Source of the DNA: CAVQBC01 sp963848415 | GTDB taxonomy: Bacteria > Actinomycetota > Thermoleophilia > Solirubrobacterales > Solirubrobacteraceae | Length of the DNA: 64,000 nt | Reading direction: 5' to 3' | Assembly: GCA_963848415.1 (NCBI GenBank) | Contig: CAWKDN010000003.1 | Location: 1 to 64,000, forward strand | Shown here: positions 41,438 to 49,564 of the stretch, in pieces | Layout of the letters: every line of letters starts with the position of its first letter | Numbering within the stretch: the first letter of the stretch is position 1 | The notes under the pieces: model-generated | Databases searched by the model: none | The model's input: only the letters and a program-made list of their open reading frames with translations | What the model was told of the DNA's origin: nothing | Program-made: the position numbers and the translations under genes

Positions 41438-42487
41438 GTGGCTGTCCGCACGGAGCTCCGCCCGCCCCCGGCTCGGTCGCCGAGTCGCCGCGCAGTCGCC
41501 CGCCCGACCGGGCTGGCGCTCGGTCTCGCGGTGCTCTTGCTCGTCGTGCTCGCGAGCCTCGCGGTCGGCTCGCGCCCCGTCGCGCCGGGCACCGTGGTGG
41601 AGGCGTTCACGAGCTACGACGCGGCCGACCCGGACCAGCTCGTCGTCCGGGAAGTGCGAGGTCCGCGCACGGTCATCGGCGTGATGGTCGGCGTCGCGCT
41701 GGGCCTCGCGGGCGCATTGATGCAGGGCCTGACCCGCAACCCGCTCGCCGACCCGGGCCTGCTGGGGGTGACGGCCGGCGCCGCGCTCGGGCTCGCGGTC
41801 GCGGTGCTGGGGCTCGGCGTCTCCTCGCTCGAAGGCTCGGTCTGGTTCGCCTTCGCGGGGGCGGCCGCCGGGGTGCTCGCGGTCTACGGCGTCGCCTCGC
41901 TGGGCCGCGACGGGGCGACCCCCGTCAAGCTGGCGATCGCGGGCGCGGCGGTGACGGCCCTGCTGTCCTCGCTCACCTCGCTGCTGGTCCTGCGCGACCT
42001 CGAGTCGCTCAACGCGATGCGCTTCTGGCTGGTCGGGTCGATCGCCGAGCGTGGCAGCGCCGTCGCGAGCCAGGCTTGGCCGTTCGTGCTCGTCGGCGTG
42101 GTGGCGGCGCTGAGCTGCGGGCGCGTGCTCAACGCGCTGGCGCTCGGCGCGGACCTCGCGCGCGGCCTCGGCCAGCGCGTCGGCCGCGCCCGCCTGCGGA
42201 TCGGCCTCGCCGTCGTGCTGCTGGCGGGTTCCGCGACGGCGATCGCCGGGCCGATCCTGTTCGTCGGGCTGGTGGTCCCGCACGTGGCGCGGGCGATCAC
42301 GGGTCCCGACAACCGCTGGGTGCTCGCCTACTGCCTCGTGCTCGGGCCGATCATGCTGTTGGCCGCCGACATCGCCGGCCGCGTCGTCGCGGCGCCTGGG
42401 GAGCTCGGGGTGAGCGTGGTCAGCGTGCTCGTGGGCGGGCCGCTGTTCATCGCGCTCGTCCGCCGCCGCAAGCCGGTGGGTCTCTAG
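41438..42487 (+). CDS. FecCD-family iron-siderophore ABC permease (first subunit)
   Basis: 349 residues, about nine to ten membrane helices. Landmarks: 'REVRGPRTVIGVMVGVALGLAGALMQGLTRNPLADPGLLGV', which is the family's hallmark region, 'DLARGLGQRVGRARLRIGLAV', and 'AGPILFVGLVVPHVARAITG', the coupling segment to the ATPase. The GTG at 41438 is taken as the start because it abuts the operator/-10 and gives a normal 20-residue N-terminus. First of four genes that follow without gaps: permease, permease, ATPase, binding protein. Confidence 0.88.
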   Translation: MAVRTELRPPPARSPSRRAVARPTGLALGLAVLLLVVLASLAVGSRPVAPGTVVEAFTSYDAADPDQLVVREVRGPRTVIGVMVGVALGLAGALMQGLTRNPLADPGLLGVTAGAALGLAVAVLGLGVSSLEGSVWFAFAGAAAGVLAVYGVASLGRDGATPVKLAIAGAAVTALLSSLTSLLVLRDLESLNAMRFWLVGSIAERGSAVASQAWPFVLVGVVAALSCGRVLNALALGADLARGLGQRVGRARLRIGLAVVLLAGSATAIAGPILFVGLVVPHVARAITGPDNRWVLAYCLVLGPIMLLAADIAGRVVAAPGELGVSVVSVLVGGPLFIALVRRRKPVGL

Positions 42488-43552
42488 ATGGCGGCGAGCG
42501 CAGGGGCGATCACGCGCGCACCGGCCGCCGGCCTCGCCACGGTCGCCCGCGCGCGCCGGGCCGGCGGCGCTCGCACGCGGCGCGTCTCGATCGTGCTGGC
42601 CGCCGCCACCGCGCTGGTGGTCTGCGTGAGCGTCGGCGTCGGCGACTACCCGATCGCGCTGCTCGACGTGCCGGGCGCCCTGCTCGGCGCCGGCGACGCG
42701 GCCACCGTCACGGTCGCCCAGGAGCTGCGCCTGCCGCGGGCGCTCAACGGGCTCATGGCCGGAGCGGCGCTGGGGCTGGCCGGGGCGATCTTCCAGGCGG
42801 TCGGGCGCAACCCGCTCGCGAGCCCGGACGTGCTCGGGGTGACGCACGGCTCGGCGGCCGTCGTGGTGCTGGTGCTCACCACCGTCGGCGGGTCGTTCGC
42901 GCTGCTCTACGGCGGCGCGCTCGCCGGGGCCTTGGTGATGGGCGCGCTGATCTACGCGCTCGCCTACCGCGACGGCGTGTCCCCGTACCGGTTCGTGCTG
43001 GTCGGGATCAGCCTCGGGCTGATGGCGTCGTCGATCACCTTCATGGTGATCTCGCGCGCCGACATCAACTCGGCCGCGCAGGCGACGGTGTGGCTCATCG
43101 GCAGCCTGAACTCCGCGGGCTGGCAGACCGCCGTGCCCACGGCCGCGATCGTGCTGGGGCTCGCGGTCGTGACGCTCGGCCTCGCGCACCGGCTGCGCGC
43201 GCTGCAGCTCGGCGACGAGAGCTGCCGCGGGCTCGGGCTGGACGTCGAGCGCTCGCGGCTGGCGCTGCTGGCGACCGCGGTGGGCCTGGCCGGCGCCGCG
43301 ACCGCCGCGGCCGGGCCGCTCCCGTTCGTCGCGTTCATGGCGGCGCCGATCGCCCGGCGCCTGACGCGGACGCCGTTGACGCTCCTGCCCGCCGCGCTCA
43401 CCGGGGCCGTGCTGCTGCTCGCTGCCGACGTCGTCGCGCGACGGGTCTTCGCGCCCGTCGAGATCCCGGTCGGCGTGGTCACCGGCATCGCCGGCGCCCC
43501 GTACCTGCTGTGGCTGCTGGCGCGAGCGAACAAGGTCGGGTCGGGCGGATGA
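42488..43552 (+). CDS. FecCD-family iron-siderophore ABC permease (second subunit)
   Basis: 354 residues with the same fold as the preceding gene: 'RLPRALNGLMAGAALGLAGAIFQAVGRNPLASPDVLGV', 'GDESCRGLGLDVERSRLALLA', 'AGPLPFVAFMAAPIARRLTR'. The ATG immediately follows the stop of the first permease. The two form the heterodimeric channel of a FecCD/FepDG-like importer. Its stop overlaps the ATPase start. Confidence 0.88.
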   Translation: MAASAGAITRAPAAGLATVARARRAGGARTRRVSIVLAAATALVVCVSVGVGDYPIALLDVPGALLGAGDAATVTVAQELRLPRALNGLMAGAALGLAGAIFQAVGRNPLASPDVLGVTHGSAAVVVLVLTTVGGSFALLYGGALAGALVMGALIYALAYRDGVSPYRFVLVGISLGLMASSITFMVISRADINSAAQATVWLIGSLNSAGWQTAVPTAAIVLGLAVVTLGLAHRLRALQLGDESCRGLGLDVERSRLALLATAVGLAGAATAAAGPLPFVAFMAAPIARRLTRTPLTLLPAALTGAVLLLAADVVARRVFAPVEIPVGVVTGIAGAPYLLWLLARANKVGSGG

Positions 43553-44367
43553 GCCGGCTGGACGCGGAGCACCTGCGGCTCGGCTACGACGGCCGCCACG
43601 TCATCGGCGACCTGTCGATCACCGTCCCGGCTGAACGGATCACCGCGATCGTGGGAGCGAACGCCTGCGGCAAGTCGACCCTGCTGCGCGGGCTCGCGCG
43701 GCTGCTCAAGCCCGCCGCCGGCGCCGTCCTGCTCGACGGCCGCAGCATCCACGCGATGCCCACCCGGGCGGTCGCCCAGCGCCTGGGCGTCCTGCCCCAG
43801 GCGCCCGGGGCGCCCGAGGGCATCACGGTCGTCGACCTGGTCGGCCGCGGCCGGCATCCCTACCAGAGCTGGCTGCGTCAGTGGTCGTCCGCCGACGAGG
43901 CCGCCGTCGCCGAGGCGATGCACCGCACGGCGACGACCGAGCTCGCCGAGCGACCCGTCGACGAGCTCTCGGGCGGGCAGCGCCAGCGCGTCTGGATCGC
44001 GATGGCGCTCGCGCAGGAGACGGAGATCCTGCTGCTCGACGAGCCCACCACCTTCCTCGACCTCACCCACCAGGTCGAGGTGCTCGACCTGCTGGTCGAG
44101 CTCAACCGCCACGACGGCCGCACGATCGTGCTGGTCCTGCACGACCTCAATCAGGCCAGCCGCTACGCCCACCACCTGCTCGCCATGCGCGCCGGGGCGA
44201 TCGTGGCCGAGGGCTCGCCGGCCGACGTGCTGTCCGCCGAGCTGGTGGCCGACGTCTTCGACCTGCGCTGCGAGGTCGTCGAGGACCCCGTCTTCGGCAC
44301 GCCGATGGTGATCCCCGTCGGCCGTCGCCGCGATCCACGCCCCCACCACCAGGAGATCTCCCCATGA
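43549..44367 (+). CDS. Iron-siderophore ABC transporter ATPase (FepC/FecE-like)
   Basis: 272 residues. Walker A 'IVGANACGKSTLLRGLARLL', Q-loop 'GVLPQAPGAPEGITV', signature 'DELSGGQRQRVWIAMALAQ', Walker B 'ILLLDEPTTFLDLTHQVEV' and H-loop 'VLVLHDLNQASRYAH'. The phrase 'DEPTTFLDLTHQ' and the Gly-Arg 'VGRGRHPYQSWL' are typical of siderophore importer ATPases. ATGA overlap with the permease before it and the binding-protein gene after it. Confidence 0.92.
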   Translation: MSRLDAEHLRLGYDGRHVIGDLSITVPAERITAIVGANACGKSTLLRGLARLLKPAAGAVLLDGRSIHAMPTRAVAQRLGVLPQAPGAPEGITVVDLVGRGRHPYQSWLRQWSSADEAAVAEAMHRTATTELAERPVDELSGGQRQRVWIAMALAQETEILLLDEPTTFLDLTHQVEVLDLLVELNRHDGRTIVLVLHDLNQASRYAHHLLAMRAGAIVAEGSPADVLSAELVADVFDLRCEVVEDPVFGTPMVIPVGRRRDPRPHHQEISP

Positions 44368-45419
44368 CGCCCGAGCCGCTGCCCGAGACGACGATGACCC
44401 GCCGGCGCTTCGCCGCCGCCGCCCTCGCGCTGGCGTCGGCGCCCAGCCTCTTGGCAGCCTGCGGCGGCGAGGACGAGCCGTCCGGCTCCGCCGCTGCCGG
44501 CGGCCCATGGACGTTCGAGGACGACCGCGGCGAGACCGTCTCCCGCGAGGCACGGCCGCGCCGAGTCGTGGCCTACGAGACCGCCGCCGCCGCCCTCTGG
44601 TACCAGGGCATCGTCCCGACGGCGGTCTTCGGCGGCGCGCCGCCGGCCGGCGACAACCCGACCTACAGCGGCCTCGACGTCGCCAGGACGACGTCGGTCG
44701 GCGAGGTCTACGGCGAGATCAACCTCGAGCAGCTCGCCGCGCTCAAGCCCGACCTGATCGTCACCGCCTACGACCCCGACCAGCAGCCGCTGTTCGGCTT
44801 CAAGGACGACGAGCAGCAGCGCACCGTCGAGGGCTTCGCGCCGATCGTGGCGATCGACTCGCTGCCGGCGCCGACGAAGGTCATTGACCGCTTCGGCCGG
44901 CTCGCCACGGCGCTCGGAGCCGACCCGCAGGCGCCGGCCCGCCGGGAGGCCCGCAAGCGCTTCGACGCCGCGGTCGCCGGCCTGCGCGAGACCGCCGCGG
45001 CCAGACGCGACGTCGCCGTGGTGGCGGTCGGGCCGTTCGAGGACGGCCTGTACTTCGCCCGGCCCCAGCGCTTCCCGGCGCTGCAGGAGTACGCCGGCTG
45101 GGGCGTCAGCTTCGCCGAGGTGGGGGCGAAGCCGACCGCGAAGTCCGAGCAGTTCGACGTCGCCGACTTCTGGCAGGTCGTCAGCTACGAGCAGGCCGAC
45201 CGCTACCCCGCCGACCTGATCCTGCACGACACGCTGCCCGGCTCGCTCGACCTGGAGGCGCTGGCCAAGCGGCCGACCTGGCGCGCGCTGCCCGCCGTGC
45301 GCGAGGACCAGCTCGTGCCCTGGCGCAAGCTGCAGGCGTGGAGCCATCCGCAGTACACCGCGGAGATCGAGCAAATCACCGCCGGCCTGCAGGCGGCGAA
45401 CCCCGCGCTGGCGACGTGA
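44364..45419 (+). CDS. Siderophore-binding lipoprotein of the ABC importer
   Basis: 351 residues. A Tat-like export signal with lipobox ('TRRRFAAAALALASAPSLLAAC', Cys about residue 32) precedes a FepB/FhuD-type fold: 'RPRRVVAYETAAAALWYQGI', 'INLEQLAALKPDLIVTAYD', 'FAPIVAIDSLPAPTKVIDRFG', 'QVVSYEQADRYPADLILHD'. It captures ferric siderophore outside the membrane. Start overlaps the ATPase stop. The operator at 41422-41437 suggests the operon is iron-repressed. A vitamin B12 substrate is less likely, as the riboswitch locus further on covers that. Confidence 0.87.
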   Translation: MTPEPLPETTMTRRRFAAAALALASAPSLLAACGGEDEPSGSAAAGGPWTFEDDRGETVSREARPRRVVAYETAAAALWYQGIVPTAVFGGAPPAGDNPTYSGLDVARTTSVGEVYGEINLEQLAALKPDLIVTAYDPDQQPLFGFKDDEQQRTVEGFAPIVAIDSLPAPTKVIDRFGRLATALGADPQAPARREARKRFDAAVAGLRETAAARRDVAVVAVGPFEDGLYFARPQRFPALQEYAGWGVSFAEVGAKPTAKSEQFDVADFWQVVSYEQADRYPADLILHDTLPGSLDLEALAKRPTWRALPAVREDQLVPWRKLQAWSHPQYTAEIEQITAGLQAANPALAT

Positions 45420-45441
45420 CCTGCCACTACCCTCACGGGTG

Positions 45442-46251
45442 ATGATGCGCCATCGCCCCGGGCTCGCCCTCCTCGCCGCCGCCGGCTGTCTCGCGACCGC
45501 GATCGCCGTGTGGATGGTCGCGTTCGGCACGAGCCAGGGCGCCGCGGTCGACGCCGCGACGCTGAGCGGGTTCACCGGCCTGCAGGGCGCGCGCAGCGAG
45601 ACGCTCGCCCGGTTTCTCTCCGGCCTGGCCGATCCGGTCCCGTTCGCGTTGTTCGGCGCTGCGCTGGTCTGCCTGGCGCTCGCGCGCGGCCGGCCGCGAC
45701 TGGCGCTGACGGTCGCGGTGGTGCTCGCGGGTTCGAGCGTGACAACGCAGCTGATCAAGGCCGGCCTCGAGCAGCCGGCGGCGTGGCCGAGCGGGCACAC
45801 CACCGCCGCGATGTCGCTCGCGCTCTGCCTCGTCGTCGTCGTACCCGCTCGCCGGCGCCCGCTGGCGGCGGCGGTGGGCGGCACGTTCGCGCTGGCGGTC
45901 GTCTACTCGATCCTGATCCTCTCCTGGCACCTGCCGAGCGACGTGATCGGCGGTTTCTGCGTCGCGGCCGCGTGGACGCTCGCCGGCCTGGCCGCGCTGG
46001 CTATCGCGGACCGCCGCTGGGCGCCGCGCGCCGGGCGCCGGCAGGCGGTCCGGCTCGCGACCTCGCTCGGGCCGGTGCTCGCCGCCGGCGCGGCGCTGGC
46101 CGGCCTCGCCGGCGCGCTCGCCGCCGGCCGGGCGGAGGCGGCCGGCGCGTACGCCCAGACGCACACGATCTTCCTCGCCGGCGCGGCCGGCATCGCGTTC
46201 GCGGCGCTCGCCCTGACCGCGGCGCTCGCCGCGGTGCTGCGCGAGGACTAG
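45442..46251 (+). CDS. PAP2-superfamily membrane phosphatase
   Basis: About 269 residues, six or more membrane helices. Phosphatase motifs: 'QLIKAGLEQPAAWPSGHTTAA' (motif 2 PSGH; motif 1 Lys in 'IKAGL') and 'LILSWHLPSDVIGGFCVA' (motif 3 SxxxHxxxD). The first motif is shortened compared with the KxxxxxxRP norm. It would dephosphorylate a lipid phosphate such as undecaprenyl pyrophosphate or phosphatidic acid. Three consecutive start codons (GTG 45439, ATG 45442, ATG 45445) are possible. Confidence 0.82.
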   Translation: MMRHRPGLALLAAAGCLATAIAVWMVAFGTSQGAAVDAATLSGFTGLQGARSETLARFLSGLADPVPFALFGAALVCLALARGRPRLALTVAVVLAGSSVTTQLIKAGLEQPAAWPSGHTTAAMSLALCLVVVVPARRRPLAAAVGGTFALAVVYSILILSWHLPSDVIGGFCVAAAWTLAGLAALAIADRRWAPRAGRRQAVRLATSLGPVLAAGAALAGLAGALAAGRAEAAGAYAQTHTIFLAGAAGIAFAALALTAALAAVLRED

Positions 46252-46885
46252 CCCGCAGTCGTGGCGGCGCGCAGCGCGCCAGCGCCGCGACGGCGTCGTC
46301 GCCCGGGGCCGTCGCAGCCCGAGCGCGGGGCGCGGACCGGCGGGGCCAGCACGCGCCCGGTCAGCGCGGGCTCGATCGCCACCGCCATCGCCGCCGCGGC
46401 CGTCGCGGCGCGGCCGTCGCAGAGGTAGGCGAGGCCCTGCTCGCCGGCGCCGAGCGCGAGGCCGCACAACGTGCAGGCGGGCTCGTCGCCGAGCCGCCGC
46501 AGCGCGCTCAGCGGGCCACGGACGGCGGGGTCCTCCAGCTCGCCGGTCAGCCAGGCGGCGAGGCGATCGGCGGCCTCGCCGCCGGGCCGGCGGAGGTTCC
46601 GGCCAGCACGGTGACGCCGTCGGCCGCCGCCGCCCGCGCGAGCTCGCGGCCCGCGTCGACGGCGGCCGCCACGGCGCCGACCGCGAGTGGCCGCTCGCCC
46701 GGGCCGGCCACCGCCACGACGACGTCAGCCGCCGGCGGGGCGGTCTCCCCCGGCGCGAGAACCGCGACGATCCGGCCCGCGACGACCGGCCGGGCCGACC
46801 CGGAGCAGGCGGCGAGCCAGGCCGCGAGCTCACCGGACGGACTCGCTGCCGCGCGCGCGGCCTCGTCCAGCGGCCGCGCCGGCAC
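46248..46885 (-). pseudogene. CobT-like (nicotinate-nucleotide:dimethylbenzimidazole phosphoribosyltransferase) gene, frames broken
   Basis: The reverse strand shows, in broken frames, pieces that follow CobT order. 'ELAAWLAACSGSARPV' and 'GRIVAVLAPGE' match the N-terminal strand region. 'AVDAGRELARAAAADGVTVLAG' matches the 'TRELAKNGVTLFG' region. After a shift near 46570 come 'ADRLAAWLTGELEDPAV' and 'LCGLALGAGEQGLAYLCDG', matching '[20 protein letters not shown]'. A second shift near 46310 would restore 'PGDDAVAALARCAPPR'. The protein would be short (about 210 residues) and lacks the catalytic-Glu ending, so it is a relative or a remnant rather than a proven CobT. It lies directly downstream of the adenosyltransferase gene. 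Confidence 0.5.
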
Positions 46886-46902
46886 CCGCGCGTGGGCGGG
46901 AA

Positions 46903-47469
46903 CTACTGGTAGCGGCCCGGCTGCCACAGCGGCTCGGAGCCGGCCGCGGCGTGGTTGGCCCCGCGGGAGAGGATGAAGAGCAGGTCCGAGAGGCGGTTCA
47001 AGTAGCGCGCGCACTCGGCGACGCTCGCCTCGCCGACCGCGAGCACGCGGCGCTCGGCGCGGCGGCAGACAGCCCGGCAGACGTGCAGCTGGGCGGCGAC
47101 CGGGTCGCCGCCGGGCAGCACGAAGGATTGAAGGGCCGGCAGCGTGTCGTTGACCTCGTCGCAGGCGCCCTCCAGCCAGTCGGTCTGCTCGGGGCGGACG
47201 CGCAGGCGCTCGCGGTCGCCGCCGGCGGGTGGCACCGAGAGGTCGGCGCCGACGTCGAAGAGATCGTTCTGCACGCGCTGCAGCCACGCCGCGTAGCGCT
47301 CGGGCACGGCCGGCAGGGCGAGCGTCACGCCGAGCTGGGCATTGAGCTCGTCGACGGTGCCGTACGCCTCGATCCGCGGATGGTTCTTGGGCACCCGGCT
47401 CATGTCGCCGAGGTGCGTCTCGCCGCCGTCGCCGTGGCGGGTGTAGATGCGCGTGAGGTTGACGGGCAT
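46903..47469 (-). CDS. pduO: PduO-type ATP:cob(I)alamin adenosyltransferase
   Basis: 188 residues. 'LTRIYTRHGDGGETHLGD' is the ATP-binding N-terminus and 'NHPRIEAYGTVDELNAQLG' the conserved core. 'VAAQLHVCRAVCRRAERRVLAV' carries the essential Arg pair, and 'YLNRLSDLLFILSRGANHAAAG' forms the C-terminal helix. It makes adenosylcobalamin, the coenzyme and also the ligand of the riboswitch next door. It is transcribed divergently from the riboswitch operon; the damaged CobT-like gene follows 17 bp downstream. Confidence 0.92.
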   Translation of the reverse strand: MPVNLTRIYTRHGDGGETHLGDMSRVPKNHPRIEAYGTVDELNAQLGVTLALPAVPERYAAWLQRVQNDLFDVGADLSVPPAGGDRERLRVRPEQTDWLEGACDEVNDTLPALQSFVLPGGDPVAAQLHVCRAVCRRAERRVLAVGEASVAECARYLNRLSDLLFILSRGANHAAAGSEPLWQPGRYQ

Positions 47470-47534
47470 GGGCTGATCCGGACGGTACCAGCCGCTCTCC
47501 CGGCGCCCGCGCAAGCGGTAGGATGCGCGGCAGA

Positions 47535-47706
47535 CCAGGGTCGGTGGACAGGGAAGACCGGTGAGAATCCGGCGCGGTCCCGCCACTGTCACCGGGGATG
47601 CTCGTCGCACGCGCCCCGCCAGCCGGGGCGCAGCCACTGGACCGCCGCGCGCGGGCCGGGAAGGCGCGGAGGGTCGGCCCGGAAGCCAGGAGACCTCCCT
47701 CCGGCC
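47535..47706 (+). promoter_or_regulatory. Cobalamin (AdoCbl) riboswitch
   Basis: Hallmarks in order: 'GGTCGGTGGACAGGGAAG', 'CCGGTGAGAATCCGG', 'CGGTCCCGCCACTGT' (B12 box), and the 3' 'GGAAGCCAGGAGACC'. The downstream CCCC (47705-47708) can pair with the AAAGGGG ribosome-site region near 47730-47737 of the first gene, suggesting translational control: cobalamin present, operon off. It controls the six overlapping genes that follow. Confidence 0.93.
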
Positions 47707-47746
47707 CCAAAGCCGAGACGCCCTCGCGGAAAGGGGTTGGCGACCG

Positions 47747-48833
47747 ATGAAGAAGATCCTGCCCGGTCTGGTGGCCGGTGCGCTGCTGGTGACGCTCTGG
47801 CCGGCGGCGGCGCTCGCCGCGCCGGTGACGGTGAACCTGCGCGTCGAGGGCGCTGCGGCGACCGCCTTCGAGGGGCCGGTGACGACGGACATCAGGACCG
47901 TCGCCGACAACGGCGGCGTCGCCCGCACCTGCGACGGCACGAACGGCGTGCCGCCTGCGGGCGGGGCTCCGGCTCCGACCGCCGGTACCGCCGTCGCCGA
48001 CTCGGGCGTCGCGTTCTCGGCCAGCTACTTCGCCGGCTTCGATGCGCTGTTCGTCGACAGCTTCGCCGGCGAGACGCCATCGGGCTCAGGGTTCTGGGAG
48101 CTGTCGGTGAACGGGCTGAGCGCGCAGGCCGGCATGTGCAACGTGCGCGTGTCCGGCGGCGAGGAGATCCTGTTCGCTGCCGGCAGCGGCTCGGAGCCGC
48201 TGCTGCGCCTCGCCGGTCCCGCGGCCGGCCGCGTGGGGGAGAGCGCCCGCTTCACCGTGACCGACGCGGAGACCGGCGCGGCCGTGGCCGGCGCGAGCGT
48301 CGGCGCCGCGACGACCGGCGCCGACGGCGCGGCCTCCGTCGCGCTGACCGCCGCCGGGACCCAGACGCTCAAGGCGACCCAGCCCGGCGCGATCCGCTCG
48401 AACGCCGTGCGCACGACGGTCGTCGCGCCCGGGCAGCCGCTGCGCGGCGCCCGCCGCCGGCGGCCCGATCGCCAACGACACCACGGCGCCGGTCAGCCGG
48501 CTCACGGGGCTGCGGCGCAGCTACGCTCGCGGGCGCGGGCCGCGGCGGCTCGCCGGCACGGTCAGCGACCCGTCCGGCGTGCGCGTCGTCAAGCTGCGCC
48601 TCGCGCGCAAGCGCGGCGGGCGCTGCAGCTGGTACAGCGGCAAGCAGGAGCGCTTCCGCGGTGGGCGCTGCGGGCGCGCGCCGTGGTTCGCGATCGGCGA
48701 CGACGCGCGCTGGTCCTACCTGCTGCCCGAGCGGCTCGGCCGCGGCAGCTACACGCTCGAGGCCAAGGCCGTCGACCGGGCGTTCAACCGCGACGACCGG
48801 CGCCCGGCGCGGGTCCGCTTCCGGGTGCGGTGA
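47747..48833 (+). CDS. Exported DUF4430 (transcobalamin-like beta domain) protein with Ig-like domains, one frame break near 48444-48460
   Basis: First gene after the riboswitch. A signal peptide (MKKILPGLVAGALLVTLW, PAAALA cleavage) precedes a DUF4430 domain of about residues 26-145 with 'VTVNLRVEGAAATAFEGPV' and the conserved 'GFWELSVNGLSAQAG'. An Ig-like domain of about 150-225 follows ('SARFTVTDAETGAAVAGASVG'). After a one-base shift comes a 'TTAPVSRLTG...TVSDPSGV' surface domain ending 'RRPARVRFRVR'. DUF4430 corresponds to the C-terminal B12-contacting domain of animal transcobalamins. No lipobox is seen: it is released or wall-held. The stop overlaps the next start (GTGA). Confidence 0.78.
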
Positions 48834-49564
48834 GCCGGCGCGCCGCGACCCTCCTGGCCGGGCTGGGCGCCGCCGCGGTCGCGGCGTGCTGCCCGGCCGC
48901 GGCGCAGGCCGCTACCGTCGAGCTGATGGTGGTCGGCAAGGAGCGGATCCTGCGCGCCCCCGCGGCCGTGCGCCTGACGGCGCGCACGGTGTCCGTCGCC
49001 GGGCGGCGCTGCGCCGCGGGGACCGCGACGCCGCTGTCGGCCCTGGCCGGCGCCCGCCTGCCGTTCGCGGTGCGCGACTACGGCTCCTGCGGGCGCGCCG
49101 CGCGGGACGCCGGCAGCCTGTTCGTCACCCGCGTCGGCCGCGAGCGCAACCGCGGGCGCGACGGCTGGGCCTACAAGGTCGGGCGCAAGGCCGGGACCAC
49201 CGGCGCGGCGGACCCGGCCGGGTCCTTCGGGACCGGGCGCCGCCTGCGCGACGGCGACCGCGTCCTGTGGTTCTGGTGCGAGCTCGGATCCGGCGACGGC
49301 TGCCAGCGCACGCTCGAGGTCAGCCCGGAGCGCACCTCCACGCCCGCGGGCCAACCACTGAGGGTGACCGTCCGCGGCTACGACGACGCCGGGCGCGGCG
49401 TCCCGGTGGCCGGCGCGACCGTGCGCCTGGCCGGCGCGCGCGCCGTGTCGGGCGCCGACGGGGTCGCGACGGTCACAGCGCCGGCGACGGCGGGCCGCGC
49501 GGCGCTGACCGCCACCGCTGACGACGCGGTGCGCGCCTTCCCGCGCACGGTGGCGGTGCGATGA
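48830..49564 (+). CDS. Exported DUF4430-type protein with C-terminal Ig-like domain
   Basis: 244 residues from GTG 48830. A signal peptide (RRAATLLAGLGAAAVAACCP, AAAQA) precedes a DUF4430-like domain of about 28-160: 'VELMVVGKERILRAPAAVRL', 'LPFAVRDYGSCGRAARDAG', 'DGWAYKVGRKAGTTG', 'GRRLRDGDRVLWFWCELG'. The last three are the W-Y-NG-type and G-D-V-L-W elements of the family. Residues 165-244 form a Big_1-like Ig domain ('GQPLRVTVRGYDDAGRGVPV'). Two Cys in the signal region (ACC) might be a degenerate lipobox. It has four more Cys that could form disulfides. Overlaps both neighbours. Confidence 0.75.
   Translation: MSRRAATLLAGLGAAAVAACCPAAAQAATVELMVVGKERILRAPAAVRLTARTVSVAGRRCAAGTATPLSALAGARLPFAVRDYGSCGRAARDAGSLFVTRVGRERNRGRDGWAYKVGRKAGTTGAADPAGSFGTGRRLRDGDRVLWFWCELGSGDGCQRTLEVSPERTSTPAGQPLRVTVRGYDDAGRGVPVAGATVRLAGARAVSGADGVATVTAPATAGRAALTATADDAVRAFPRTVAVR

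Noticed and set aside
44364..45419. The FecCD-type importer as a second vitamin B12 (BtuCDF) transporter
   Set aside because: It is preceded by an iron-box-like palindrome rather than a cobalamin riboswitch, and ATPase and binding-protein motifs look like siderophore importers.
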